DNA of 64,000 nt from Acidobacteriota bacterium (GTDB lineage Bacteria > Acidobacteriota > Thermoanaerobaculia > Multivoradales > JAGPDF01). A program made the translations under genes and the position numbers. The stretch's first letter is position 1. Each line of letters starts with the position of its first letter. The stretch is taken from contig JACTMI010000020.1 in the NCBI GenBank assembly GCA_014584695.1, forward strand, positions 62,001 to 126,000, in the 5' to 3' direction. A model generated the notes under the pieces. The model was not told the origin of the DNA. It was given only the letters and a program-made list of their open reading frames with translations, and ran no database searches. Positions 9,146 to 20,268 of the stretch are shown here, piece after piece.

Positions 9146-9691
9146 ATGGCGAAACCGAGAATCGCGACCACTTCGCTCTGCGGCTGCTTCGGCTGCCACA
9201 TGTCGCTGCTCGACATCGACGAGCGGATCCTGCAGCTGGTCGAGCTGGTCGAGTTCGACCGCTCGCCGATCAACGACTGGAAGGAGATCCAGGCCGACGT
9301 CGACGTCGGACTGATCGAAGGCGGCTGCTGCAACGAGGAGAACGTCGAGGTGCTGCGCAGATTCCGCGCCCGCTGCAAGGTGCTGGTCTCGGTCGGAGAC
9401 TGCGCGATCAACGGCGGCATTCCGGCGCTGCGCAACCTGGTGCCGCTCTCGGAGTGTCTCGAGGAGGCCTACCTGAACGGCCCGACGGTGGTCAATCCGG
9501 GCGGCCGCATCCCGGACGATCCGGAGATCCCGCTGCTGCTCGACCGGGTCTATCCCTGCCACGAGGTGGTGCGGATCGACCATTACCTGCCGGGCTGTCC
9601 GCCCTCGGCCGACGCCCTGTGGGCGGCGCTCACGGCGCTGCTCGGAGGCCGGGCGCCCGAGCTGCCCTACGAGCTGGTCAAGTACGACTGA
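9146..9691 (+). CDS. hoxY: [NiFe] hydrogenase small subunit HoxY
   Basis: The small subunit, carrying the single [4Fe-4S] cluster next to the Ni-Fe site. 181 aa, short as in cytoplasmic group 3d enzymes, with no Tat signal. The N-terminal LCGCFGCHMSLLDID supplies the proximal-cluster cysteines (the last Cys of the motif is C17). Further ligands are in EGGCCNEENV, SVGDCAINGG and LPGCPPSA. It starts 10 nt after hoxU with a GAGAGGA ribosome site and is followed within 20 nt by hoxH. The absence of a signal peptide and of extra C-terminal clusters supports a cytoplasmic, NAD-coupled enzyme. Confidence 0.93.
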   Translation: MAKPRIATTSLCGCFGCHMSLLDIDERILQLVELVEFDRSPINDWKEIQADVDVGLIEGGCCNEENVEVLRRFRARCKVLVSVGDCAINGGIPALRNLVPLSECLEEAYLNGPTVVNPGGRIPDDPEIPLLLDRVYPCHEVVRIDHYLPGCPPSADALWAALTALLGGRAPELPYELVKYD

Positions 9692-9710
9692 GGGGAGAGG
9701 AGAGAGGCAG

Positions 9711-11159
9711 ATGGAGAGCACCGGCAACCGGCGGATCGTGATCGAGCCGGTCACCCGCGTCGAGGGCCACGGCAAGGTCACCATCCTCCTCGATGAGGAG
9801 CGGCGGGTCCAGGAGGCGCGGCTCCACATCGTCGAGTTCCGCGGCTTCGAGCGCTTCATCCAGGGGCGTCCGTTCTGGGAGGTGCCGGTCCTGGTGCAGC
9901 GGCTGTGCGGCATCTGCCCGGTCAGCCACCACCTCTGCGCGGCCAAGGCGGTCGACGGCATCGTCGGCGTCGATAGGTTGACGCCGACCGGCGAGAAGAT
10001 GCGCCGGCTGATGCACTACGGCCAGATGTTCCAGTCCCACGCGCTGCACTTCTTCCACCTCGCCGCGCCCGATCTGCTGTTCGGCTTCGACGCCCCGGTC
10101 GCGACGCGCAACGTCCTGGGCGTGATTGCCGCCCATCCGGATCTCGCGGTCCAGGGCGTCACGATGCGCAAGTTCGGCCAGGAGATCATCCGGCTGACCG
10201 CCGGCAAGAAGATCCACGGCACCGGCGCCATCCCCGGCGGCATCAACAAGAACCTGTCGCTTTCGGAACGGGACTTCCTGCTCGCGGAGCTGCCCCGCAT
10301 GCTCGAGTGGAGCCGGCAGTCGGTCGCCCTCGCCAAGGACTACACGCTCGCCCATCTCGAGCAGCTCGCCGGGTTCGGCTCCTTCCCGTCGAACCATCTG
10401 TCGATCGTCCGCGCGGACGGCGCGATGGACCTCTACGACGGCGGCCTGCGGGCGATCGACGAGACCGGCGGCACGATCCTCGACCACGTCGACCCGCGCG
10501 ACTACCTCGACGAGATCGGGGAGGAAGTGCGGCCGTGGTCGTACATGAAGTTCCCCTTCCTCAAGCGGCTGGGTCCCGAGCGGGGCTGGTACCGGGTCGG
10601 CCCGCTGGCGCGGGTCAACGCCTGCGACTCGATCGACACGCCCGGCGCGGAGGCCGCGCGGCGCGATTTCCTCGCCCACTTCGGCGGCGGCCCCTGCCAC
10701 GTCACCATGGGCTACCACTGGGCGCGGATGATCGAGCTGCTGCACGCCGGCGAGGTGATCGAGCGGCTGCTCCACGATCCCGACCTCCAGGGCGACGACC
10801 TGGTGGCGCCGGCGGGCGAGCGGCGCGGCGAGTTCGTGGCGATGATCGAGGCGCCGCGCGGCACGCTGACCCACCACTACCGCGTCGACGCCCAGGACCG
10901 GGTGACGATGGCCAACCTGATCGTCTCGACCACCTGCAACAACGAGGCGATGAACCGGGCGGTGCGCAAGATCGCCGACGACCACTTGACCGGCGTCGAC
11001 GAGATCACGGAGGGGCTGCTCAACCGGATCGAGGTCGGGATCCGCGCCTACGACCCCTGTCTCTCCTGCGCCACCCACGCGCTCGGACAGATGCCGCTCG
11101 AGGTGACGGTGGTCGGCCCGGACGGCGCCGAGCTCGCCCGTCGCGCGAGGCCGGAATGA
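9711..11159 (+). CDS. hoxH: [NiFe] hydrogenase large subunit HoxH (precursor)
   Basis: The catalytic subunit that binds the Ni-Fe(CN)2CO centre. 482 aa. The L1 motif RLCGICPVSHH gives Cys66 and Cys69, and the L2 motif DPCLSCATH gives Cys450 and Cys453. The 26 residues after His456 form the C-terminal extension that a dedicated protease removes after nickel insertion. All four nickel-ligand cysteines are present, so the enzyme should be active. A GGGGAGAGGAGAGA ribosome site precedes the ATG. The stop overlaps the start of the protease gene (ATGA). Genes for the hyp maturation machinery are not in the window and must be elsewhere. Confidence 0.95.
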   Translation: MESTGNRRIVIEPVTRVEGHGKVTILLDEERRVQEARLHIVEFRGFERFIQGRPFWEVPVLVQRLCGICPVSHHLCAAKAVDGIVGVDRLTPTGEKMRRLMHYGQMFQSHALHFFHLAAPDLLFGFDAPVATRNVLGVIAAHPDLAVQGVTMRKFGQEIIRLTAGKKIHGTGAIPGGINKNLSLSERDFLLAELPRMLEWSRQSVALAKDYTLAHLEQLAGFGSFPSNHLSIVRADGAMDLYDGGLRAIDETGGTILDHVDPRDYLDEIGEEVRPWSYMKFPFLKRLGPERGWYRVGPLARVNACDSIDTPGAEAARRDFLAHFGGGPCHVTMGYHWARMIELLHAGEVIERLLHDPDLQGDDLVAPAGERRGEFVAMIEAPRGTLTHHYRVDAQDRVTMANLIVSTTCNNEAMNRAVRKIADDHLTGVDEITEGLLNRIEVGIRAYDPCLSCATHALGQMPLEVTVVGPDGAELARRARPE

Positions 11160-11683
11160 CGGCGGGCGCGACGCTGGTACTCGCCTGGGGCAATCCCGGA
11201 CGGCGCGACGACGGGCTGGGACCGGCGCTCGCGGCGGCGCTGGTGGCCGCCGAGCTGCCGAACGTCCGCGTCGAGGCGGGTTACCAGCTCGAGGTCGAGG
11301 ACGCCGCCGAGCTGGCCGGGCCCGCGCGGGTCGTCTTCGTCGACGCCGATCGGACCGGCCCGGAGCCCTTCTCGCTGCGGCGGCTCGAGCCGGACGGCGG
11401 CGGCTTCGGCTTCACCAGTCACAGCGTGCCCCCCGCCCGGCTGCTCGCGCTCGGACGGGACCTGTTCGGCGGCCGGCCGGAGGCCTGGCTGCTGGGCATC
11501 CGGGGCTACGAGTTCGACGAGTTCGACGAGGGGCTGTCGCCGGGAGCGACGGCCAACCTCGCCGCGGCGACCAGCCACCTGCGGGCGGCGCTCGCCGCGG
11601 GCGAGCTGCGCGAGACGCCACCTACTGCTCCCGCCGGGCGCCGGCGCGTCCTGGAGCGGGCCCGCGAGGTCGACCATGGCTGA
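11156..11683 (+). CDS. hoxW: Hydrogenase maturation endopeptidase HoxW
   Basis: 175 aa member of the HybD/HycI/HoxW peptidase family. It probes nickel in the HoxH precursor and cleaves after the histidine of DPCLSCATH. Visible family features are GNPGRRDDGLG near the N-terminus (metal-sensing acidic residue in DDG), FVDAD in the middle, and the histidine of FTSHSVPP. The ATG overlaps the hoxH stop by 3 nt. The last codons overlap the next gene by 8 nt, so HoxW is coupled both ways. The Arg-rich tail after about residue 150 is longer than the core needs. Confidence 0.88.
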   Translation: MTAGATLVLAWGNPGRRDDGLGPALAAALVAAELPNVRVEAGYQLEVEDAAELAGPARVVFVDADRTGPEPFSLRRLEPDGGGFGFTSHSVPPARLLALGRDLFGGRPEAWLLGIRGYEFDEFDEGLSPGATANLAAATSHLRAALAAGELRETPPTAPAGRRRVLERAREVDHG

Positions 11684-12065
11684 ACAGAGAGCGATGATCC
11701 TCTGCATCGACGACGATCCGGACGTGCTGTCGTTCCTCGAGATCGTGCTCGGGAGCGCGGGCTACGGCTTCGCTGGCGCCGCCAGCGCCGAAGCGGGCTT
11801 GCGGATCTACAAGGAGGCCCACCCCGACCTGGTCATCGTCGACCTGATGATGGAGGAGGTCGATTCGGGGGCCGTGTTCGCCAAGGAGCTCAAGGCGCTC
11901 GGCAACCGGGCGCCGGTCTTCATGCTGAGCTCGGTGGGCGACGACCTCAACCTCTCGACCGACGCGACCGCGCTCGGCCTCGCGGGGGTCTTCCAGAAGC
12001 CGCTCGCCAGCGCGCACCTGCTGCCCGTGCTCGAGGCGGCGCTCGCCGAGCGGCGCCCGGCCTGA
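11676..12065 (+). CDS. Single-domain response regulator coupled to the hox operon
   Basis: 129 aa, a CheY-like receiver with no output domain. It has the acidic pair IDDDPD near residue 11, the phosphoacceptor Asp56 in VIVDLMM, and the conserved lysine in FQKPL. It starts inside the last codons of hoxW (8-nt overlap), so it is made with the hydrogenase. The C-terminus faces a membrane histidine kinase gene convergently, only 23 bp away. It may relay the kinase signal to a protein partner rather than to DNA. Its link to hydrogenase control is inferred from position alone. Confidence 0.88.
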   Translation: MAEQRAMILCIDDDPDVLSFLEIVLGSAGYGFAGAASAEAGLRIYKEAHPDLVIVDLMMEEVDSGAVFAKELKALGNRAPVFMLSSVGDDLNLSTDATALGLAGVFQKPLASAHLLPVLEAALAERRPA

Positions 12066-12071
12066 GGCTTC

Positions 12072-12084
12072 CGGGCTGAGCCCG
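12072..12084. terminator. Short hairpin between convergent genes
   Basis: CGGGC-TGA-GCCCG, a perfect 5-bp stem with a 3-nt loop, sits in the 23-bp gap between the stop codons of the response regulator and the histidine kinase. It could end both transcripts, but no T-run follows, so the call is weak. Confidence 0.3.
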
Positions 12085-12088
12085 CAGC

Positions 12089-14062
12089 TCACGCCAGCGG
12101 GTCGGGGGGCGGCTCGAGGACGGGCTGGCTGACGCGCCGGACCGGGATCTCGACTACCACCGTCGTCCCTTCGCCTTCGGTGCTCGCAACCTCCACGCGG
12201 CCGTGGTGCCGCTCGACGGTCTGCTTGACCAGCGCCAGGCCGAGTCCGGTGCCCGCCGGGGAGTGCCTCTTGGCGTTCGAGGCGCGGAAGAACTCCTGGA
12301 AGAGCTTGCCCTGCTCGGCGGCCGGAATGCCGATACCGGTGTCGCGGACGACGAAACGGACCTCGCCCGGCGCCCCGGCCTCGAAGCGGACGGTGACCTC
12401 TCCCCCTTCGGGCGTGTAGCGCAGCGCGTTCGAGACCAGGTTCTCCATCAGCTCCTTGAGCAGGTCGACGCCGCTCTCGACCGCCGGCAGTCCGGGCGCC
12501 ACGGTGACCCCGAAGCGGAGCCCCCGGGCCGTCGCCTGGGCGCGGAACGTCTGCTCGGTCTGACGCGCCAGCTCCTCGAGGTCGACCACCACGTCCGGGA
12601 TCTCGCGGCTGATGTCGCGGGCTCGCGCGATGGTCAGCAGCTGGCCGATGGCGCGGTCGAGCGCGCGCAGCCGCTCCTCGAGGCGGCCGAGCAGCTCGGC
12701 CTGCCGGTCGTTGACCGGGCCGACGTGCCCGGCCGCGACCAGCTCGAGCATGCCCAGGCCGGCCGACAGCGGGGCGCGCAGGTTGTGCGCGACCTTGAGC
12801 ATGAACAGCGTGCGGTCGCGCATCAGATCTTCGATCGCCTCGTTGGCGCGCGCGTTCTCGATCGCCAGCGCCACCAGCTCGGCGGCGAGGCGGAGCAGCT
12901 CGGAGTCGCGCCGGTCGAAGCGGTCCGCGGTGTGGGCGTAGATGCCCAGGGTGCCGATCACGCGTTGCTCCACCTTGAGCGGCGCCAGGATGGCGGAACG
13001 GATGCCGAGCGCGCCGAGCTCCTGCTGGAGCTGCAAGGCGATGTTGCCCTCCAGGCCCCCTTCGACCAGGGTCTCGCCGCCCTCGATGATGCGGCGGTTG
13101 AGCGGGCTCTGGTCGAGACGGATCACGGTCTCGCGCATCAGCGACTCGGGCAGGCCGTGCGCGGCGACGTAGCGCAGCGTCTCGCCATCGTCGGACAGCA
13201 GCTTGATGGCGACGGCGGGAACCTCGGTGACCTGCGCCACCTCGCGCACCACCGTCTCGAGGATCGGCGCCAGGTGGCGCTCGGTGCCGATGGCGCAGAC
13301 CATCGCGTAGAGACTGTGCAGGTGCCGGTTGAGCTCGGCGATCTCGGCGCTGACGCGGGCGAGCTCGTCGACGCCGCGGCGCAGCTGGCCCATGATCCGC
13401 GTCACCAGCGTCGCGGTCAGGAAGAGCGCCGCGGTCAGGCCGAGCAGCAGGACGGTGGCGTGCACCGGCTGGTCGATCAGGTGGAGCGGCTCGCCGCGGA
13501 AGGCGAGGCCGTGGCTGGGCAGCAAGCCGGAGACGTCGCCCAGCAGCAACCCCCACAGGCCGGCGGCCGCGAGCCCGGCGAACAGATACGCGGTCGCGGC
13601 CGGGAACTGGACGGCCGCGATCACGACGTGGAAGAGCAGGAAGAAGGCGAGCGGGCTCGAGGCGCCGCCGGTGAAGTGCAGCAGCGCCAGCATCGCCGCG
13701 TAGTCGAGGATCACCTCGACCACCACCAGCAGCCGGTCGAGCGCGGGATCGGCCGCCAGGCGCTCCTCCCAGCGGCTGAAGGCCCAGGCGAAGAGCGCGT
13801 TGTAGAGCGGGCTCGCGACGGCGATGAGGAGGATCGGCAGCGCGCGCAGCTCGAAGCCCAGCGCCTGCGCGATCAGGACGCCGGCGATCATCACCGGGGC
13901 GACGGCCCAGCGGAGCCGGATCTGCCAGAAACCGCTGCGGCCCCAGAGCTGGGGCAGCCGCTGCTGTTCAGCGAGCCGCTCGCGCTCCGGGGGGCCGGCG
14001 GGCGGCTCGGATCTGGGCTCTGCTCTCGCTCCCGCGGCGGACTCCGTCCCCGAGCTCGGCAT
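12089..14062 (-). CDS. Membrane sensor histidine kinase with GAF domain
   Basis: 657 aa. The start at 14062 follows GGAGGAGG; the frame is open far upstream, but that part overlaps other sequence. After a charged tail come about six membrane segments (residues about 45-215), a short coiled linker, a GAF domain (about 245-400), and a HisKA region with the phosphoacceptor His near residue 426 ([10 protein letters not shown]). The HATPase domain has the N box [10 protein letters not shown], the G1 box DTGIGIP and the G2 box GTGLGLALV. All kinase motifs are intact. It is convergent with the orphan receiver downstream of hoxW, which makes the two natural candidates for a pair. The input signal cannot be read from the sequence. 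Confidence 0.88.
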   Translation of the reverse strand: MPSSGTESAAGARAEPRSEPPAGPPERERLAEQQRLPQLWGRSGFWQIRLRWAVAPVMIAGVLIAQALGFELRALPILLIAVASPLYNALFAWAFSRWEERLAADPALDRLLVVVEVILDYAAMLALLHFTGGASSPLAFFLLFHVVIAAVQFPAATAYLFAGLAAAGLWGLLLGDVSGLLPSHGLAFRGEPLHLIDQPVHATVLLLGLTAALFLTATLVTRIMGQLRRGVDELARVSAEIAELNRHLHSLYAMVCAIGTERHLAPILETVVREVAQVTEVPAVAIKLLSDDGETLRYVAAHGLPESLMRETVIRLDQSPLNRRIIEGGETLVEGGLEGNIALQLQQELGALGIRSAILAPLKVEQRVIGTLGIYAHTADRFDRRDSELLRLAAELVALAIENARANEAIEDLMRDRTLFMLKVAHNLRAPLSAGLGMLELVAAGHVGPVNDRQAELLGRLEERLRALDRAIGQLLTIARARDISREIPDVVVDLEELARQTEQTFRAQATARGLRFGVTVAPGLPAVESGVDLLKELMENLVSNALRYTPEGGEVTVRFEAGAPGEVRFVVRDTGIGIPAAEQGKLFQEFFRASNAKRHSPAGTGLGLALVKQTVERHHGRVEVASTEGEGTTVVVEIPVRRVSQPVLEPPPDPLA

Positions 14063-14318
14063 CGGCCCCTCCTCCGAAAGCACCGGCGACGGCGCCCCGC
14101 CGCCGGCCGCGACGCCCCCAAGAGAGCAGGCGGAGCGCCGCCTGTCGACATCCCCTGGGGTGGGGTCAGCCCGGAAACCCCAGTTGGCTTCTGCTGCGAG
14201 GCCAGAACTGCCGCCGACGCGGGCCTCCAGGTGGTGGACCCGCCCGGTGGAGCCGTGCGGCGGCGACCCCTTCGCCATCCCGTCGGGGTCGAGGAACGCC
14301 TCGTAGACGCGCGCCGCG

Positions 14319-16686
<2,368 letters not shown>

Positions 16687-16992
16687 CTACCGAGTTTCCA
16701 GGAGACGGCGCAGGGCGCGGAGGCCCAGGAAGCAGAGCACCACGGGCACCGAGTAGATCAACCCGGCCGCGAGGATCCCCGCGAGCGGCGGCGGCGCGCT
16801 GCCACCGCCCATCAGCGCGGCGGGCAGCTCGCCGTAGCTCACCGCCGCTCGGAGGAGCGAACGACCGAATCTCTCTGCACCGAGCCCGAGACCGATCCGG
16901 CCGACGGCGCCGACCAGGAACGGCAAGCCCACCAGAACCACGGGGATCAGCCACAGGGGCGAGATTCTCCGGCGCAGGAGCTGGCGCATCAT
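16687..16992 (-). CDS. Small two-helix membrane protein, unknown
   Basis: About 101 aa. The ATG at 16992 is preferred over GTG at 16998 because AGCGGAG lies 5 nt upstream. Two hydrophobic segments are visible (LWLIPVVLVGLPFLVGAVG near the N-terminus and LAGILAAGLIYSVPVVLCFL near the C-terminus), with basic ends (MMRQLLRRR and LRALRRLLETR). I do not recognise a family. It lies between katG and a DUF4256 gene on the same strand without close coupling to either. Confidence 0.5.
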   Translation of the reverse strand: MMRQLLRRRISPLWLIPVVLVGLPFLVGAVGRIGLGLGAERFGRSLLRAAVSYGELPAALMGGGSAPPPLAGILAAGLIYSVPVVLCFLGLRALRRLLETR

Positions 16993-17111
16993 GGGCACTC
17001 CGCTGCCGATCCTACGCCCAGGCTGCCATCGGCAGCGTGCCGGTCGCGGCGAGCAGCGAGGTCCAGCCGCCGGCCCTGAGGACCGGGCTCATCGCGGACG
17101 CTCGCGCGCCG

Positions 17112-17657
17112 TCAGACGACGAGTGTGCCTCGGAAGCCTCTCGCCGCGTAGTACGACTCGGCGCCGTTGTGGTAGACGAAGACCGTGCCATAGCGACGGT
17201 CGCAGAAGAGAGCCCCGCCCAGCGAGCGAACTTCGGCCGGGGTCGCGACCCAGCTGGAGGTCTTGGTGTCGAATTCGCCCAGCCGCTGGAGATCCCGATA
17301 TTCCCCTTCCGTCAGAAACGCGACGCCGATCTCGGCGGCCAACTCGAGCGCGCTGCTCCGCGGCTTGTGCTCCTTGCGCGAGTCGAGCGCCGCGCGGTCG
17401 TAGCAGAGGCTCCTGCGGCCGCTCGGACTCTGCGCGGAGCAGTCGCAGAAAGTCAGGCGCCCGGTCGCCTCGTCGCGGCCGATGACGTCGGGCTCGCCGC
17501 CGGTCGCCTCCATCGCGCGCAGGCTCTTCAGGGCCTCGGGACGACTCTCGAGCCGCGCCTCGACCGCGGTCCAGGCGACGCCCGGGTGGCGATGCGGATG
17601 CGCCTCGAAGCGGGCCTTCAACGTGCGGAGCAGCTGGTCGCGTTCTCGGGCGGTCAT
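17112..17657 (-). CDS. DUF4256 family protein
   Basis: 181 aa, full length for the family. Conserved blocks are easily seen: GGEPDVIGRD, FCDCSAQSPSGRRSLCYDR, FDTKTSSW and the C-terminal GTVFVYHNGAESYYAARGFR. The family is widespread in bacteria and has no established biochemical function. There is no signal peptide or membrane segment, so it is probably cytoplasmic. The ATG start agrees with the family's N-terminus. It is a single gene, with 144 bp of unremarkable sequence before the RES toxin gene. Confidence 0.9.
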   Translation of the reverse strand: MTARERDQLLRTLKARFEAHPHRHPGVAWTAVEARLESRPEALKSLRAMEATGGEPDVIGRDEATGRLTFCDCSAQSPSGRRSLCYDRAALDSRKEHKPRSSALELAAEIGVAFLTEGEYRDLQRLGEFDTKTSSWVATPAEVRSLGGALFCDRRYGTVFVYHNGAESYYAARGFRGTLVV

Positions 17658-17801
17658 GGCTCTGGGCGTCCTCTGGAGGTCGGGTGGCGGTCGGTGTCGC
17701 GCGCGGCGCGCGCAGCTCGAGTCGGGCCAGGGGAAGACCGATCGTAGCAGGACGACGCAGCCGGGCCGGGGCGCGGGGCGCGGCGGGTGGCGAGCGGTCC
17801 G

Positions 17802-18269
17802 CTACGGCCGCGGGACCAGCCGCTGGTCGAGCTCGAAAGCGATCGCGGGGCCGGTCGAAAGCGAAGCGAAGTCGGGGTGGGTGGGGTCGAGGAGGAGATT
17901 CCACTGCTGCTCGATCACCGCGCTGGGCACCCGCAGGGCCAGCGAGCTCTTGGCTCGGATCCAGGAGTCGCCGAGCCGCGCCAGGCGAGGGGGCGCGGGA
18001 TAGGCCCGCCAGTCCGTGGGCAGCAGCGAGCGATCGAGGTCGGCGACCGACGCGTCGGGCACTTCGATGCCGCGCAGCACGAATCTCGAAAGGAAGGAGG
18101 CATCGTTGAGGCCGACCAGGAGCTCGAGCGCGGCCAGCGAGGGCGAGTCCGAGGTGTAGACCATCGCGATGCCGGGCGAGTTCCAGCGCCCACCGTGGAG
18201 CCGCGCCCCCTCGCCGTCGAAGGCCGTGGCGGCGTACTTTTCGGCGACGATCCTCCAGGCCGTCGGCAC
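17802..18269 (-). CDS. RES-domain toxin
   Basis: 155 aa. RES toxins act on NAD+ (degradation or ADP-ribosylation chemistry) and stop growth until neutralised. The family core is visible: an early arginine in TAWRI, then GARLHGGRWNSPG, a serine/leucine-rich helix SPSLAALELLVGL, and the C-terminal NLLLDPTHPDF. The GTG start overlaps the stop of the antitoxin gene (TAGTG), which fixes the start and couples translation. It is in the usual antitoxin-first order. The conserved Arg/Gly/Trp block is intact, so the toxin appears functional. Confidence 0.9.
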   Translation of the reverse strand: MPTAWRIVAEKYAATAFDGEGARLHGGRWNSPGIAMVYTSDSPSLAALELLVGLNDASFLSRFVLRGIEVPDASVADLDRSLLPTDWRAYPAPPRLARLGDSWIRAKSSLALRVPSAVIEQQWNLLLDPTHPDFASLSTGPAIAFELDQRLVPRP

Positions 18270-18778
18270 TACGAGTAGACGCCGTGCTCGATTCGTCCGA
18301 TGACCGCTTCGACCTCTCGCGCGCCGACTTCCGTCCTGGCGAGCTCCCAGGGCGCGGCGCCCCCCAGCACGGCTTGCGGGGTGGCGAGCCACCTGCGCGC
18401 GGCGGCCGGCTCGCCGCCGAACAGCTCGATGGCGCGGCCGAACAGACGGCCGGCTCGCAGCAGGCGGTCGGTCTCGTCGGGCTTCAAGCGGCCCTCTCGC
18501 TTCCGCCGCGTCAGCGTCCGCTGCGGGATCTGCACGACGTCGAGCAGATCGATCTGCGACAGCTCCAGGTTCCGCTGCAGCCGCGCCAGCGCCTCGAAGG
18601 GAACGCCGCGCTCGACGGTCCGCAGCAGCTCGGCCGGGTCGAGCTGCTCCAGGCCCAGGAGCAGGACATAGGAGTGGGCACCGGGCCCGCCCTCGTGAAC
18701 GAGCTCGACGAAGCGGGAGACGTCGGCCGGTTCGCGGGCGCTGTCGGAGAGAACCGTCGCCAGCGCAGGAGTAGCCAT
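18269..18778 (-). CDS. Xre/MbcA/ParS-type antitoxin
   Basis: 169 aa. The middle holds a helix-turn-helix segment (LSQIDLLDVVQIPQRTLTRR), and the C-terminus has the DUF2384 toxin-binding part, GRAIELFGGEPAAARRWLATP, ending in IGRIEHGVYS. It pairs with the RES toxin directly downstream and shares a TAGTG overlap with it. The ATG at 18778 lacks a Shine-Dalgarno and lies only 7 nt from a -10 box, so it is probably a leaderless message. It should bind both the toxin and the palindrome in its own promoter. Confidence 0.9.
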   Translation of the reverse strand: MATPALATVLSDSAREPADVSRFVELVHEGGPGAHSYVLLLGLEQLDPAELLRTVERGVPFEALARLQRNLELSQIDLLDVVQIPQRTLTRRKREGRLKPDETDRLLRAGRLFGRAIELFGGEPAAARRWLATPQAVLGGAAPWELARTEVGAREVEAVIGRIEHGVYS

Positions 18779-18785
18779 GTGGCCA

Positions 18786-18814
18786 AGGATAGAGGCCAAT
18801 TGGCGCACTGTCAA
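18786..18814 (-). promoter_or_regulatory. Xre-RES promoter with palindromic operator
   Basis: On the minus strand a perfect -35 TTGACA (18814-18809), a 17-bp spacer and -10 TATCCT (18791-18786) lie 7 nt before the antitoxin ATG. The spacer contains the perfect 10-bp palindrome GCCAATTGGC (18795-18804). TTGGCC half-sites recur on both sides of the -10 box. This is a textbook layout for autorepression by the antitoxin. The -35 also contains the stop codon of the gene upstream. Confidence 0.75.
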
Positions 18815-19458
18815 GCGAAGGAGGCCCGCGCCGCGCCTCTCGCCGGCGGGGTCGAATCCGCGGGGGTCCTCTCGGGCGAGGCTCCGTTGATTGGCGCCGG
18901 CGCGAGTTTGGTGGCCGGTTCGGCGATTGGGTCGCGTTGCAGGGGCGTGCCCGCGAGGTACTCCGCCTCCGAGATCGACCCGCCGCGCGCCGTGTCCTGA
19001 TCGACCAGGATCCGCCACCGCCCATCCTCCAGGCGCAGGATCATCTCGAAGGCTGTGTACCGGACTCGGGTTTCCCCTCCCGCCAGCACCACCTCGGAGC
19101 GAAACACCCCGGTATCCCGGGCCAGCCCGCCGGAATGGGTCCGGGTGAGGAAGCGCACTTCGCTGTGGCGCCGGATGCCCCGCTCGCGCGCCCGGGCGAA
19201 GCCTTCGACCAGCTCGCGCCGATAGCGGTCCAGTCCGTAGATTTCGCTGGTGTCGACCGACACGCGCACCAGGTCCGCCGACTGCACGGCCAGGAAGCCC
19301 TCGGCGTCGAATTGGTTGGAGGCCGCGAGCAGCGGAATCCAGACCTGCCGATCGATCTCGCGCGGTACGTCGCTCGCGCCGACCGGCGCCGCGCCGCCGG
19401 CGGCCAGCGTCACGAACAGTGCCGAAACCGTCACGGTCGCTCGGAGCCAGATCGTCAT
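18811..19458 (-). CDS. Exported NTF2-like (SnoaL/DUF4440-type) protein
   Basis: 215 aa. The start at 19458 has GGGAG upstream and opens with a Sec signal peptide (RATVTVSALFVTLAAGGAAPVGA). The mature core (about 35-160) looks like the cone-shaped NTF2 fold, a helix LLAASNQFDAEGFLAVQ followed by strands ending in FEMILRLEDGRWRILVDQD. That is the typical pattern of DUF4440/SnoaL-like exported proteins. The C-terminal 50 residues are disordered and Pro/Ala-rich. No catalytic residues can be assigned. Its stop codon lies within the -35 box of the Xre-RES promoter, so the two units abut. Confidence 0.65.
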   Translation of the reverse strand: MTIWLRATVTVSALFVTLAAGGAAPVGASDVPREIDRQVWIPLLAASNQFDAEGFLAVQSADLVRVSVDTSEIYGLDRYRRELVEGFARARERGIRRHSEVRFLTRTHSGGLARDTGVFRSEVVLAGGETRVRYTAFEMILRLEDGRWRILVDQDTARGGSISEAEYLAGTPLQRDPIAEPATKLAPAPINGASPERTPADSTPPARGAARASFA

Positions 19459-19702
19459 GGTCGTCTCCCGTCGAGTCCCCGGAGGGACGCTGGTCGGTGA
19501 GGAGCAGTGCTTATCACGGCGCGCCCGAAGCGGACCACGGCGTACCCCACGGGGAGGCCACCCAGAAGAGCCGGGTTGACCTCGATCCACCGGGGGAGCG
19601 TGCGGGTGATGATCTGGCCCCAGGGAGGTTACGCTCCCGGCGCGTCGATGACCCGGCCTCGGCAGCAACGATTGTCTCGAGCAAGGCGCGGAGCGGCTCG
19701 GG

Positions 19703-19990
19703 TCAGGGACCCGTGGACTGCTCGCGGATGGCGTTCTCGATGACGTCGAGAACGGTGGGCCAACTGTAGATCAGCAGCCCATGATCGAGCATCCAGGGCA
19801 ACCGCGGCGCGAGCTCGAGCAGCGCCGGATGTTCGACGACGAGCGCCCGCAGACGCGAGGTGCCGCGCTCCCGGAGCCGTGCAGCCTCCGCGGTCGAACC
19901 ATGGTCGAAGGCATCGTTCGCGACGCCAAAGAGAGTCAGGAGCCGGCCGACCTCCGTCAGTACTTCAAGCGGGATGCGCGAGGAGTTCAC
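19703..19990 (-). CDS. Small hypothetical protein
   Basis: 95 aa from a GTG start with no clear ribosome site. The sequence is helical and soluble (VLTEVGRLLTLFGVANDAFD, then LRALVVEHPALLELAPRLPW). No family is recognised. It follows another small gene by 74 nt on the same strand within a stretch of lower GC than the rest of the window. The 244 bp beyond it toward 19459 contain no gene I can support. Confidence 0.4.
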   Translation of the reverse strand: MNSSRIPLEVLTEVGRLLTLFGVANDAFDHGSTAEAARLRERGTSRLRALVVEHPALLELAPRLPWMLDHGLLIYSWPTVLDVIENAIREQSTGP

Positions 19991-20064
19991 GGGCAGTCTC
20001 CAGCACCGGCGAGAGCGCGTCGAGAGGAGGAATCGAAGCCGCCAGAGCTGACCCTGATCCTGCT

Positions 20065-20268
20065 CTACGGCAGTTCAACGCGCCAGACCTTCTTGCTCGG
20101 GTCGACAGGCGAGTTCACGTCAAGAACCACCAAGCGTTCATCGGCAGTTCTGGCAACGATGTCTCCCTCGGGGAGGGCCGAACCGCGATCTGCCAGATAG
20201 GCCAGGAGATCGGAGAAGGTCTCCAGGCCATCGCTAGTGGACGAGTGCGGTGCCAGCTCTTCACGCAT
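20065..20268 (-). CDS. Small hypothetical protein overlapping the CPBP gene end
   Basis: 67 aa from ATG 20268; a GTG at 20277 is an alternative. It overlaps the last codons of the CPBP protease gene by 8 nt, which suggests coupling. The product is acidic, with a helical first half (DGLETFSDLLAYLADRG) and a beta-rich second half (DIVARTADERLVVLDVNS). This is compatible with a small regulatory or antitoxin-like protein, but no family is recognised. Confidence 0.4.
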   Translation of the reverse strand: MREELAPHSSTSDGLETFSDLLAYLADRGSALPEGDIVARTADERLVVLDVNSPVDPSKKVWRVELP

